This document shows, piece after piece, positions 13,084 to 22,568 of a stretch of DNA of 25,428 nt; position 1 is the stretch's first letter; the number at the start of each line of letters is the position of its first letter. Where the stretch lies: contig JAYVJM010000070.1 in the NCBI GenBank assembly GCA_043769275.1, positions 1 through 25,428 on the forward strand, given 5' to 3'. The stretch is from JAYVJM01 sp043769275. Lineage in GTDB: Bacteria > Pseudomonadota > Gammaproteobacteria > Pseudomonadales > UBA7239. The notes under the pieces were generated by a model. The model worked only from the letters and a program-made list of their open reading frames with translations, did not search any database and had not been told where the DNA came from. The translations under genes were made by a program, and so were the position numbers.

Positions 13084-16000
13084 TTACTGTGTTTTTGGCA
13101 CCGACACATCGCCCGTCGCTTTGCCTGAAATCACCGACACCGCACCGGTATCTTTAAGCCATAACCGTGCGCCGGATTTACTCTGCCACGGGCTATCTGC
13201 GCCGCTGGCACCCAGCACGGCATCCAGCGTGCCGTCGCCATTTACGTCCCCCGTAGCCACGGCTTTACCCAGCAGATCACCCTTCGTTTGACCGATGACC
13301 TGCCACAGCGAGCTGCCCTCTGTTTCTTCTGCTATTTGCGCGCCCAGCAGCGCCTGCACCATGCCCACATCCGCCACAACTTTGCCCATTGCATCGCGCA
13401 GGTCATGGCCATAAGAGCTAATCAGCAAACCGGTTTTTTTGGCACCATTGGGATCACTGTTCGTGCTGCCAAGATTAGCGATGGCCGCCCCCAAATAATC
13501 CCCAGCGATTTTTCCACGATACGCGTGACAGTTAGGAGCATCGCTAAAATTGCCCTGCCCAAAACACACTTTCACCATGCCGGCATCCGCAGCCAACACC
13601 ACGCCGTTGCCGGTTGGATCAAAGTAATCGGCTTTGGGTGCGCCAATGGCAAAGTCAGCCACATCCAACAAGTGACTGGGGTCTTTCGGATCAACCACCT
13701 GCGTACCGCCGATATCGTCAAGCGCCGAAACGCTACTGCCCAACTGGTCGCCGGCGTTATCGCCCGCAATCGAGGGCAGCCAGAGCACCATCGAACGGTA
13801 CACCGATATGGGAAAAGCACGACCCACGTCTTTTGCGCCTTTTTTGTCCGATTGCGGCGCGCCAACCAGTACGTCGCCCAGGCCGTCACCATCGACATCA
13901 CCGATGCCCGCAACCGACCAGCCAAAATGGTCGCCCGCGTGTGCGCCTACTTTATCCTCGGTATAACCGAGGTTCGCGTAAGACAAGGTCGCAACCGGCG
14001 TACTGCTGTTGGCGTTAAAAACATAGGCGGCACCGGCATCGAGCCATTTTTTATAGCCACGTTTACCTTTCTCACCAGTAACCACATCGGCATAGGGCGC
14101 GCCCACCACAATGTCGCCGTTACCGTTACCGTTACCGACCAGATCGTTTATGCCATCCACCGACCAGCCGAAATGATCGCCCTGCGCCGCCCCGTAAAAA
14201 CTGTGCAGCGGGATAAGTTTGTCGCCAGCTTCATTTCTTTTTGCAAAAGAGTAGGCCTCGGCGGCACCCGCGCCTGCCATGCGCCGCTCAAGCCCATTGC
14301 GCCCAGGTGCACCGACAACCAAATCCGCAATGCCGTCGCCATCCAAGTCACCTGTTGCCGCAACAGAATAACCGAACATCTCATGCGGCTGGCTACCCGT
14401 GCGTATCCATAGCCAGTGGCCGGTCGCGCCAGACACCACAACCACAAGGCCGACATCCGGATAACGCCGACCCTTCTGACGCAAAGCATAGTGCGGCATG
14501 CCGATGAGGGTGTCGGCAAAACCGTCTCCATCAAAATCGGCACTGCTCACGGCAGAACCAGCCATCGCCAAGGTCATATCAAAACCCGAAGTAGCAACAC
14601 CGCCAAAGCGCGTAAAACCCAGCCAGTTCGCATCATTGGGGAAAGGGTCGCCACCGCCAAAATCCGTCACGTCATCAGGGTTTTTCTCATTGGCACGAAC
14701 AACAACACCGTCTTTGATCCCGTCGCCGTCGCTATCGGCGTTAAATGGATTAGTGCCTCTACGGTATTCCTCGCCATTATTCAAGCCATCTTGATCGACA
14801 TCGTCACCGGCATCGTTAATCCCCACATTCAATTCATGCTGCGCACTATTGGGGTCTTGGCCGGGCAATCGACCCACTTGCGCACGCTCCCAGTTGTCAT
14901 CCATGTGGTCGCCGTCCACATCCACAAAAGGCAATGCTGATGTTTTTGCACCAAGGCAATACACGCCCACTGCATTAAAAGCCTTGTTCACGACATTGAT
15001 GTCTGTGGCAATGTAGGTGCCGGTTTTATCATTGCGTATACGGTCAGCAGTGGCATCCACAACACCGCATGCAGCATCGTTGTAATCCGATAATTCCGAC
15101 CAATAATTGACATTCGCGTCATAAAACACCTTGAATGCTTTTTCAGGATTCCAGCCCGAGCTGGTGGCGATCAGATAAAAAACGCGGTTAAACACGCCGC
15201 TGCTGTTATGCACGTCCAGCATCAGGTAAAACTGGGCGGCATGGTCGATGGAAAAACCATCGCGACTAGGTTTAGCAAAGTAACGCATCGCGACTTTGCC
15301 TTTGGCTTTCGTCAACTCCGCGCCTACAAGCCAATCCACGCGCTTGTTTGCACTGAAAAAATATTCCGCCGCTTCACCCGCCATGTCGGAAAAAGCCTCG
15401 TTAATGCCGCCGGATTGCCCTTCGTAAATCAAGCCAGAATTTTGCTCCGTCACCCCGTGCGAGATTTCATGCGCCACCACATTCAGTGAAGTGGAGAACG
15501 GATAAAACTGTTTTCTGCCATCGCCAAAGTTGGCGTATCCGCCGTCCCAAAAAGCGTTTTCTAAACCCGAGTCATAATGGACGCGCAACACCATGTTGCC
15601 TTCGAGTGGCTGGCGGTCAAACAGCTTTTTGTACATCTTTTCCGTCACTGTGCCGAAAAAATGCGCGTCGTTGATGGGGGCGACACCACCATTAACACCA
15701 ATATAAGTATTGCGATTCGCGGGGTTGCGCGAACCGCAGTCATACACAAAAGCCGTGCGAGGAACAGGAACGTAACCCGTCGCGGTGGGGTTGGTTTCGC
15801 GGGTATGGTTTGCGTTCACGGTCACCACCGAGCCGCTTGTCATGGAGCAGACGCCACCCACTTTTTCAACATCCCAAAACGGGTGCAGCGGGCTGCCGTC
15901 ATACTCATAAATACCTGTTTTTTCGTTGCCGCCAGGCCCTGTGCCTTTCTCGTAGGCCATGCCGTCCCACTGTTTAAGCACCGCGCCGCTATCGGCATCC

Positions 16001-16665
16001 AGAATCAAAAACGGACGCACTGCTTGCGCCTTCGGTGCTTCAACCACATAACTGATGGAATAGGCATCGCGCGCTTTGCCTTTATCAACGTAAATGACCA
16101 GCGCGATTTTTTCATTGCGGAATTTTTTGTGCGAAAAAGCGCGAGTAGCGGGCGTTTTGGCGCGCAGATAAACATCGGCTCGTGCTTTAGCGCGCTGCAT
16201 GGCAGCCGCTGGCGACAAAACCTGCGTTTGCGAGTCTTGCGGGCTCAACGATGCCTCCAACGCCGCCACTGATTTGCCGCTCAACGACAGTAGCTGGCCG
16301 CCCGCATCACTGTGAACGAACACCTGCTCGCCAAATACCGGCACGCCAGCATAATGCTGACGATAACGACTGTGGCGCATTCCGTTTTGGTCGACGCTTT
16401 TACTTAACGGCTGAAGACTGTTGTGGCTCCCCAATTGCAGCGCATCGCGCAAGCGTGTTTCAAAAGCAGCGCCACCGGCTTGTTTGCCCATTGCAAAAGC
16501 GGTTCGGCCCTGCGGCGCAGACTGCATGGCCTGCAACACAGCGGGGTCGACACTGCGCAAATCTTGTTTTTCCGCGGCCAACAACGAAAAAGGGATTAAC
16601 AACAACACAAGGGGAAAAAGAGCTTTCATTGACGTGAAGGCGAAACGCAATCTTGGCGCAGTCAT
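13084..16665 (-). CDS. Secreted M4 (thermolysin-family) metalloprotease with integrin-like propeller
   Basis: This 1193-residue protein starts with a signal peptide (hydrophobic 16-30, ending LLAAEKQ). A propeptide region (about 35-230, FTP/PepSY-like) is followed by an M4 peptidase with zinc site HEISH (399-403), third ligand Glu423 in GGINEAFSD and the catalytic His486 in DVHNSSGVFN. All key residues are present. Next are TSP3-type calcium repeats (582-652, e.g. DADSDGDGIKDG), then seven FG-GAP/integrin-alpha repeats at about 695-1185. Five blades keep a clear Asp-rich or Gly-rich loop plus a G-A-P-like turn (e.g. GDLDGDGIADLVVGAP); those near 983 and 1064 are degenerate. It should be exported, self-processed and calcium-stabilised, degrading extracellular protein, with the propeller for substrate or surface binding. 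AAGGA lies 8 nt before the ATG at 16665; an internal ATG (residue 13) lacks a ribosome site. There is no visible type IX or autotransporter tail. Confidence 0.92.
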   Translation of the reverse strand: MTAPRLRFAFTSMKALFPLVLLLIPFSLLAAEKQDLRSVDPAVLQAMQSAPQGRTAFAMGKQAGGAAFETRLRDALQLGSHNSLQPLSKSVDQNGMRHSRYRQHYAGVPVFGEQVFVHSDAGGQLLSLSGKSVAALEASLSPQDSQTQVLSPAAAMQRAKARADVYLRAKTPATRAFSHKKFRNEKIALVIYVDKGKARDAYSISYVVEAPKAQAVRPFLILDADSGAVLKQWDGMAYEKGTGPGGNEKTGIYEYDGSPLHPFWDVEKVGGVCSMTSGSVVTVNANHTRETNPTATGYVPVPRTAFVYDCGSRNPANRNTYIGVNGGVAPINDAHFFGTVTEKMYKKLFDRQPLEGNMVLRVHYDSGLENAFWDGGYANFGDGRKQFYPFSTSLNVVAHEISHGVTEQNSGLIYEGQSGGINEAFSDMAGEAAEYFFSANKRVDWLVGAELTKAKGKVAMRYFAKPSRDGFSIDHAAQFYLMLDVHNSSGVFNRVFYLIATSSGWNPEKAFKVFYDANVNYWSELSDYNDAACGVVDATADRIRNDKTGTYIATDINVVNKAFNAVGVYCLGAKTSALPFVDVDGDHMDDNWERAQVGRLPGQDPNSAQHELNVGINDAGDDVDQDGLNNGEEYRRGTNPFNADSDGDGIKDGVVVRANEKNPDDVTDFGGGDPFPNDANWLGFTRFGGVATSGFDMTLAMAGSAVSSADFDGDGFADTLIGMPHYALRQKGRRYPDVGLVVVVSGATGHWLWIRTGSQPHEMFGYSVAATGDLDGDGIADLVVGAPGRNGLERRMAGAGAAEAYSFAKRNEAGDKLIPLHSFYGAAQGDHFGWSVDGINDLVGNGNGNGDIVVGAPYADVVTGEKGKRGYKKWLDAGAAYVFNANSSTPVATLSYANLGYTEDKVGAHAGDHFGWSVAGIGDVDGDGLGDVLVGAPQSDKKGAKDVGRAFPISVYRSMVLWLPSIAGDNAGDQLGSSVSALDDIGGTQVVDPKDPSHLLDVADFAIGAPKADYFDPTGNGVVLAADAGMVKVCFGQGNFSDAPNCHAYRGKIAGDYLGAAIANLGSTNSDPNGAKKTGLLISSYGHDLRDAMGKVVADVGMVQALLGAQIAEETEGSSLWQVIGQTKGDLLGKAVATGDVNGDGTLDAVLGASGADSPWQSKSGARLWLKDTGAVSVISGKATGDVSVPKTQ

Positions 16666-16899
16666 TGTAAAAATCCTTTGTTTTATTTGTGATAATTTTT
16701 GTCGTCTTATGGCGAAACACGCCCGCTAAAGAGCAGAGGCAAACTGCGCACCACCCAACATCCCTGCCGAGCGGATTATGTAAGCAAAGTACCGGTGCCG
16801 CAATGCGCTTGTGTGGGCAACGCGACAAAAACCCACACCGTCCAACAAGGCCGATGCTAAAGTGGGCAGCATCCCATTAAAATAACGCAAGAGAAGCCT

Positions 16900-17508
16900 A
16901 TGTTTGTTTCACGCACATTTAATAGTCTGTTAGCGCTGTATTTTGTCCTGTTTACGGTGCTGGCCTTTAACCCTTATGAGCGCGGCACATGGCTTGCAGA
17001 AAATCTTACTGTATGGATTCTGGTTGGCACGCTGCTGGTTCTGCGTGCGCGCGATGTGGTATTTTCCAGCACCGCCTATTGCTTGACGTTTGTGCTAATT
17101 TTTTTGCACACCCTTGGCGGCCATTACACTTTCGCTCTAGTGCCCTTCGACTTTGTGACGAACTTGTTTGGCTTTGAGCGCAATCATTTTGACCGCGTAG
17201 CGCATTTTTCGGTTGGTTTTTATGCGTTTGCGATAGCCGAATGGTTGGATAGGCGCAAGTTAGTTGCCAACCGCTTTATCTTGTTCACCTATCCTGTTGC
17301 CGTGATTGCCAGCATCGCGGCTCTGTATGAAATCATTGAATGGATTTATGCCGTTTCATCAGACCCCAATGCAGGCGATGCGTTTTTAGGCAGCCAAGGC
17401 GATGTATGGGATGCGCAAAAAGACATGCTGGCCGATAGTTTGGGCGCGCTATTTGCGACCTCGCTGTATTTTGTTATGCGCAAACCAAAAACCAGCAACA
17501 GCCACTAA
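16900..17508 (+). CDS. YjdF/DUF2238-family inner-membrane protein
   Basis: The 202-residue protein has about six hydrophobic segments (near 7-23, 35-50, 55-72, 100-115, 125-147, 175-193). The conserved polar blocks of the YjdF/DUF2238 family are present: HTLGGHYTF, RNHFDRVAHFSVGF, ALYEIIEWIYA and FLGSQGDVWDAQKDMLAD. The charged His, Asp and Glu residues inside or next to the membrane segments suggest a binding or enzymatic site, but no function is established for the family. AAGAG is 6 nt before the ATG. It lies 54 bp upstream of parE on the same strand, so some parE transcription may come through it. It is divergent from the protease gene, with 234 bp between the two starts. Confidence 0.85.
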   Translation: MFVSRTFNSLLALYFVLFTVLAFNPYERGTWLAENLTVWILVGTLLVLRARDVVFSSTAYCLTFVLIFLHTLGGHYTFALVPFDFVTNLFGFERNHFDRVAHFSVGFYAFAIAEWLDRRKLVANRFILFTYPVAVIASIAALYEIIEWIYAVSSDPNAGDAFLGSQGDVWDAQKDMLADSLGALFATSLYFVMRKPKTSNSH

Positions 17509-17562
17509 TCACCCAATTTCTCAAGACAATAGCCCCCAAAAGAACCTCAAAATGAGTGCCCT

Positions 17563-19449
17563 ATGAGCAGCTACAACGCCGAATCCATTGAAGTTCTCAC
17601 CGGCCTCGACCCCGTGCGCAAACGGCCTGGCATGTACACAGACACCACGCGCCCGAACCATCTGGCGCAGGAAATTATCGACAACGCGGTCGACGAAGCA
17701 CTGGCCGGTTATGCCAAACAGATTGACGTGATTCTCTACAAAGACGGCTCGCTATCCTGCAACGACGACGGGCGCGGCATGCCGGTAGACATGCACCCAG
17801 AGCAAAAAAAAACCGGCGTGGAAGTGATTCTCACCACACTGCACGCGGGTGGAAAATTCTCCAACAAAAACTACCAATTTTCAGGCGGGCTGCACGGTGT
17901 GGGCGTGTCGGTGGTTAACGCTCTCTCTACCCAACTAGACGTGTTTATCAAACGCGACGGTCAACAATACCGCATGACGTTCAAAGATGGCTACACCGCC
18001 AGCGCATTGGACGCGCTGGGTTCCGTGCCGAAAAAACAAACCGGCTCTATGGTGCGGTTTTGGCCGGATGCAAAATATTTCGACTCAGTAAAATTTTCCG
18101 TGCCACGCCTGCGTCACGTTCTACGCGCCAAAGCCGTTTTATGCTCCGGCCTGCGCGTAACCTTTCTGGACGAAACCAGCGGCGAGCGTGACGAATGGTT
18201 TTACGAAAACGGCCTGCCGGATTATCTGGCCGGCGCGTGCGTCGGTTGGGATTTACTGCCCGCCACCCCGTTCATCGGCCACTTTGCCGCCACCTCCGAG
18301 GCGGTGGATTGGGCGGTGCTGTGGCTGCCGGAGGGCGGTGATTTACTGACCGAATCTTACGTTAACTTAATTCCCACATCGCAAGGCGGCACGCACGTCA
18401 ACGGCTTGCGCACGGGGCTTTTGGAGGCGCTGCGCGAATTCTGTGAGTTTCGCAACCTGCTGCCACGCGGCATCAAATTGGCACCGGAAGATTTATGGGA
18501 ACGCTGCGCGTATGTGCTGTCATGCAAGATGGCCGACCCGCAATTTTCTGGCCAAACCAAAGAGCGATTGTCGTCGCGGCAGGCGGCGGCTTTTGTATCA
18601 GGCGTCGCCAAAGATGCATTTAGCTTGTGGCTCAACCAGCACATAGAAGATGCGGAAAAGCTCGCGCAATATTGCATCAACAACGCCGGCAAACGTCTGC
18701 GTGCCGGCAAAAAAATCGAACGCAAAAAAATCACCCAAGGCCCTGCGCTGCCCGGAAAATTAGCCGACTGTTCCGGCAGCGATATCGCACGCTCTGAATT
18801 GTTTTTGGTGGAAGGCGACTCAGCAGGCGGTTCGGCCAAACAGGCACGCGACCGCGTGTTTCAAGCCATCATGCCGCTGCGCGGGAAAATCCTGAACACG
18901 TGGGAGGTGGAAGGCGACACAGTTTTGGCCAGCGAGGAAGTCCACAACATCGCCATCGCCTTGGGCGTTGATCCTGGCTCCAGCGACATCAGCGGGCTGC
19001 GCTACCACAAAATCTGTATTTTGGCGGATGCCGATTCCGACGGCCTGCACATAGCCACCCTGCTGTGCGCGCTGTTTTTGCGCCATTTCCGGCCGTTAGT
19101 GGCGGCAGGCCACGTGTTTGTCGCCATGCCGCCTTTGTATCGCATCGACATCGGCAAAGACGTGTTTTACGCGCTGGATGAAAGTGAAAAAGCAGGCATT
19201 CTCGACCGCATTACCGCCGAAGGAAAACGCGCAAAACCCAATGTGCAGCGTTTTAAAGGCTTGGGCGAAATGAACCCGCTGCAACTGCGTGAAACCGTGA
19301 TGAACCCCGACACGCGCCGCTTGGTGCAACTGACCATCAGCGCGGGCGATAGCAGTATTGAGACGCTCGACATGTTGCTGGCCAAAAAACGCGCCGGCGA
19401 CAGAAAAGACTGGCTAGAAAGCAAAGGCAATCTGGCGCAAGGGCTATAA
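17563..19449 (+). CDS. parE: DNA topoisomerase IV subunit B ParE
   Basis: ParE is the ATPase subunit of topoisomerase IV, which with ParC unlinks daughter chromosomes. At 628 residues it has ParE rather than GyrB length, with no GyrB-type insertion. The GHKL ATPase site shows Glu37 and Asn41 in QEIIDNAVDEALAG, DDGRGMPVDMHP (68-79) and FSGGLHGVGVSVVNALS. The transducer region includes TSQGGTHVNGLRTGL. The TOPRIM metal site has Glu417 in LVEGDSAGGSAKQARDR and ADADSDG (488-494), and the C-terminus has RFKGLGEMNPLQLRETVMNP. Translation starts at the ATG at 17563, without a strong ribosome site (GAGTG). A five-codon frame (MSAL, 17552-17566) ends over the start codon as ATGA and may deliver ribosomes by coupling. 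Confidence 0.96.
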   Translation: MSSYNAESIEVLTGLDPVRKRPGMYTDTTRPNHLAQEIIDNAVDEALAGYAKQIDVILYKDGSLSCNDDGRGMPVDMHPEQKKTGVEVILTTLHAGGKFSNKNYQFSGGLHGVGVSVVNALSTQLDVFIKRDGQQYRMTFKDGYTASALDALGSVPKKQTGSMVRFWPDAKYFDSVKFSVPRLRHVLRAKAVLCSGLRVTFLDETSGERDEWFYENGLPDYLAGACVGWDLLPATPFIGHFAATSEAVDWAVLWLPEGGDLLTESYVNLIPTSQGGTHVNGLRTGLLEALREFCEFRNLLPRGIKLAPEDLWERCAYVLSCKMADPQFSGQTKERLSSRQAAAFVSGVAKDAFSLWLNQHIEDAEKLAQYCINNAGKRLRAGKKIERKKITQGPALPGKLADCSGSDIARSELFLVEGDSAGGSAKQARDRVFQAIMPLRGKILNTWEVEGDTVLASEEVHNIAIALGVDPGSSDISGLRYHKICILADADSDGLHIATLLCALFLRHFRPLVAAGHVFVAMPPLYRIDIGKDVFYALDESEKAGILDRITAEGKRAKPNVQRFKGLGEMNPLQLRETVMNPDTRRLVQLTISAGDSSIETLDMLLAKKRAGDRKDWLESKGNLAQGL

Positions 19450-19468
19450 CCGGCGGCATAAATCCACA

Positions 19469-19523
19469 AAAGCGTCCAACCTGCCCGCCGCATATACACT
19501 GGTTTTTCGGCAGGCGACGCTTT
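19469..19523. terminator. Possible bidirectional terminator after parE
   Basis: AAAGCGTC (19469-19476) pairs with GACGCTTT (19516-19523), and CCTGCC (19480-19485) with GGCAGG (19509-19514), giving a long stem with a small bulge and a 23-nt loop. It begins 20 bp after the parE stop in the gap between convergent genes. It ends in TTT on the plus strand and CTTTTG on the minus strand. The large loop and short T-runs make this a moderate call. Confidence 0.4.
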
Positions 19524-19582
19524 CGTTGAGGAGGCGCGCGTTGTTTTATGTTATGCGCCCCCCTCGTGTCGTGGTGCGTTTG

Positions 19583-20122
19583 TTACTGTTGTTGCTTCAA
19601 TGAATATTGTTGTAGCGCATCCAGTGCAGTGCCGGCCGCTTGATTGCGTTTTTTAGTATACAGTTCTCGCAGTTTAGCTTCAGCTTTTCCCCCCGTCGGA
19701 TCATGCTTGGACAGAGCCAACAGTACATTAATAGCGTTCTGACTTCCCAACTCGGCTGCCCTGCCCCAAAAATAGATGGCCCTAAGTACGTCCCCGTTAC
19801 CAGCTAGTTTTTGGCCGGTCCGGAATTTGCTCTTCGCCTGTACAACGGGATCACTCATATGGGTTTTTAACGCTTTGTGCGTTGAGTTATCGAAGGCGCG
19901 ACGCTCTTGCGCTTGCTGCTTCTCAAACGCTGCACGTTCTCGTTTTTGCTGTTGCCGGAATTTATCGACTCCACCCTTTAGTTCTTCCCGGTAGAACTTA
20001 TTCTTCTCTTGGCGTTGAAAATCCCACTTGATAAGCGCCCCTTCAAAACCGCCCTCCAAAAGGGCAAAGCCAGAAACGCTATAAAACAACAGAACCAGCA
20101 GTAATGCTGCATTTTTTCGCAT
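19583..20122 (-). CDS. Secreted coiled-coil protein with a Sel1-like repeat
   Basis: The 179-residue protein has a signal peptide (MRKNAALLLVLLFYSVSGFA). A highly charged helical stretch at about 35-80, rich in Lys, Arg, Glu and Gln, looks like a coiled coil. One Sel1-like helical pair follows at about 103-137, with AIYFWGRAAELGSQNAINVL. It ends with a Gln-rich tail. Sel1 repeats usually bind protein partners; no function is proposed. The ATG at 20122 has GGAG 6 nt upstream. The frame is also open to a TTG at 20134, which I reject because it lies on the ribosome site. The gene sits backwards between parE and parC, so it splits that pair. It is divergent from parC with 184 bp between the starts. 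Confidence 0.72.
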   Translation of the reverse strand: MRKNAALLLVLLFYSVSGFALLEGGFEGALIKWDFQRQEKNKFYREELKGGVDKFRQQQKRERAAFEKQQAQERRAFDNSTHKALKTHMSDPVVQAKSKFRTGQKLAGNGDVLRAIYFWGRAAELGSQNAINVLLALSKHDPTGGKAEAKLRELYTKKRNQAAGTALDALQQYSLKQQQ

Positions 20123-20306
20123 AAAACACTCCAAAGTTATGAGTAAGGAGGTTAATAGACTGATTCAAAGCGAATTTGTTCCAGGGGCGTATGTCCGGCA
20201 TTTGTCGCGTTACTATCGGTAACGGCTGTGTTGTGTGTTCGCTAAAATTAAAATGAACATGAGACCGTCGTATTGCCTGCTTTAAAAACCCACGAGTAAA
20301 AAACCG

Positions 20307-22568
20307 ATGACACTTCCCCTATTTGGCAGCACCGATTTTGGCGACATCGAGCAACGCTCTTTAGCGCTATTCACCGAGGAGGCCTACCTCAACTATTCCA
20401 TGTACGTGATTCTCGACCGCGCCCTGCCGCACATTGGTGACGGCTTAAAACCTGTGCAGCGGCGCATTATTTACGCGATGAGCGAGCTGGGCTTGAAAGC
20501 GGGCAACAAATACAAAAAATCGGCGCGCACCATTGGCGATGTAATCGGCAAATTCCACCCGCACGGCGACAGCGCGGCCTACGAGGCGATGGTGCTGATG
20601 GCGCAACCGTTTTCCTTTCGCTACCCGCTGATTGACGGGCAGGGCAACTGGGGCTCGCCGGATGACCCGAAATCCTTCGCCGCCATGCGTTACACCGAAT
20701 CCAAACTCACGGCCTTTGCCGATGCGCTGTTGGCCGAACTAGAACAAGGCACGGTGGATTGGACACCCAATTTCGACGGCACGCTGGATGAGCCCGCCGT
20801 GCTGCCGGCGCGTTTGCCGGCGCTGCTGTTAAACGGCACCACCGGCATTGCGGTGGGCATGGCCACCGACGTGCCGCCGCACAACGTGCGCGAAGTCATC
20901 GACGCGTGCGTATTCCTGCTAGAAAACCCCGCTGCCAGCGCGCAGGAGCTATGCCAGTTTATTCAAGCACCCGACTACCCCACGGAAGCGGAAATCATCA
21001 CGCCGCGCAGCGAAATGTTGGCGATGTACAGCAGTGGGCGCGGCAGCATCAAAATGCGCGCGGTGTGGAAAGTGGAAGACGGTGACATTGTGATTACCGC
21101 CCTGCCGCATCAAGTCTCGGGCGCGAAAATTCTGGAGCAGATTGCCGCGCAAATGCAGGCCAAAAAATTGCCGCTGGTGGAAGATTTACGCGACGAATCC
21201 GATCATGAAAACCCCACGCGCTTAGTGATTATGCCGCGCTCAAAACGCATAGATGTCGACGCGCTAATGAGCCATTTATGCGCCACGACCGACTTGCAAA
21301 AAAACTACCGCGTCAACATGAACGTGATCGGTATCGACGGCAAACCGGCGGTCAAAAACTTGCTGGAAATCCTCAGCGAATGGCTGGTGTTTCGCACGCA
21401 AACGGTACGCAGACGCTTGTCTTATCGGCTGGAAAAAGTTGAACTGCGCTTGCACTTATTAGAGGGCTTGTTAATTGCCTTTCTCAATCTGGATGAAGTC
21501 ATTCACCTCATCCGCACCGAAGACGAACCTAAAGCCGTTTTGATGGCGCGCTTTGCTTTGAGTGAAACACAAGCCGACTATATTCTGGACACAAAATTGC
21601 GCCAATTGGCGCGCTTAGAAGAAATGAAAATTCGCGGCGAGCAAAGCGACTTGGCCAAAGAACGCGATGGCTTGCAGGCACTACTGGCTTCCGAGCGCAA
21701 ATTAAAAATTTTGCTGCGCAATGAGTTGCTGGAAGCGGCGGTTAAACACGGCGATGCACGCCGCTCGCCTTTGGTTGAGCGCGCAGAAGCCGCCGCATTT
21801 TCTGAAACCGAATTACTCAGTGCCGAACCAATTACTGTGGTGTTGTCCGATAAGGGCTGGATACGCGCCGCCAAAGGTCACGACCTTGACCCCGCTACGC
21901 TCAGTTATAAAGCGGGCGATAACTTCTTAATGGCTGCGCGTGGGCGCAGCAACCAACCTGTTTTTTTGCTCGACGATAGCGGCCGCAGTTACACGCAAGC
22001 GGCGCACACGCTGCCGTCTGCACGCGGGCAGGGCGAGCCGCTCACCGGCAAACTAAGCCCACCAGCAGGTGCCAATTTCATCGCGGTTTTAATGGGCGAC
22101 GACAGCGAACGCCTGCTGCTGGCCACCGATGCCGGCTACGGTTTTATTGCCAAAATTGGCGACTTGAACAGTAAAAATCGCGCTGGCAAAACGCTGTTAT
22201 CCGTGCCAGAAAAAGCACAGGTTTTACCGCCGGTACGCATACGCGACTTCGAACATGATTTGCTCGCCGCCATCAGCAACGACGGGCGACTGCTTGTATT
22301 TCCGCTATCCGATTTACCGGAACTGGCTAAAGGCAAAGGCAATAAAATCATGGCGATTCCCACAACACGCCTGCACGCACGCGAAGAGTTTATGGCCTTT
22401 GTGACGGCCGTTTCACCCAACCAGCAACTGGTGATTTATGCAGGAAAGCGTCACACCGTCATTGCCAGCAGCGACTTTGACGATTACCGCAGCAAACGCG
22501 GCCATCGTGGCCATAAATTACCGCGCGGCTTTCAGCAGGTGGATAAAATCGAGGTGCGCGACAAGTAA
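20307..22568 (+). CDS. parC: DNA topoisomerase IV subunit A ParC
   Basis: ParC is the DNA-cutting subunit of topoisomerase IV. At 753 residues it matches ParC length (E. coli 752). The catalytic tyrosine is Tyr129 in AAMRYTESKL. The quinolone-determining region, GKFHPHGDSAAYEAMV (81-96), keeps Ser89 and Glu93, the equivalents of E. coli Ser80 and Glu84, so no common resistance change is present. The breakage-reunion core (LPALLLNGTTGIAVGMATDV) and coiled-coil region are intact. The C-terminal third has the weaker, degenerate blades of a ParC-type DNA-wrapping propeller, lacking the GyrA box. The ATG has a poor ribosome site (GAG, spaced about 10 nt). It is separated from parE by 857 bp and an opposing gene, so the two subunits have separate promoters. 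Confidence 0.96.
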   Translation: MTLPLFGSTDFGDIEQRSLALFTEEAYLNYSMYVILDRALPHIGDGLKPVQRRIIYAMSELGLKAGNKYKKSARTIGDVIGKFHPHGDSAAYEAMVLMAQPFSFRYPLIDGQGNWGSPDDPKSFAAMRYTESKLTAFADALLAELEQGTVDWTPNFDGTLDEPAVLPARLPALLLNGTTGIAVGMATDVPPHNVREVIDACVFLLENPAASAQELCQFIQAPDYPTEAEIITPRSEMLAMYSSGRGSIKMRAVWKVEDGDIVITALPHQVSGAKILEQIAAQMQAKKLPLVEDLRDESDHENPTRLVIMPRSKRIDVDALMSHLCATTDLQKNYRVNMNVIGIDGKPAVKNLLEILSEWLVFRTQTVRRRLSYRLEKVELRLHLLEGLLIAFLNLDEVIHLIRTEDEPKAVLMARFALSETQADYILDTKLRQLARLEEMKIRGEQSDLAKERDGLQALLASERKLKILLRNELLEAAVKHGDARRSPLVERAEAAAFSETELLSAEPITVVLSDKGWIRAAKGHDLDPATLSYKAGDNFLMAARGRSNQPVFLLDDSGRSYTQAAHTLPSARGQGEPLTGKLSPPAGANFIAVLMGDDSERLLLATDAGYGFIAKIGDLNSKNRAGKTLLSVPEKAQVLPPVRIRDFEHDLLAAISNDGRLLVFPLSDLPELAKGKGNKIMAIPTTRLHAREEFMAFVTAVSPNQQLVIYAGKRHTVIASSDFDDYRSKRGHRGHKLPRGFQQVDKIEVRDK

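Noticed and set aside
13288..14412. Long plus-strand frames (also 14416-14940 and 15577-16272) inside the protease gene
   Set aside because: They are antisense shadows of the M4 protease. Their translations have no recognisable motif, and the minus-strand frame is full-length with all catalytic residues.
20381..20600. Possible quinolone-resistance change in ParC
   Set aside because: Ser89 and Glu93 of the quinolone region are the wild-type residues of the family, and no substitution was found.
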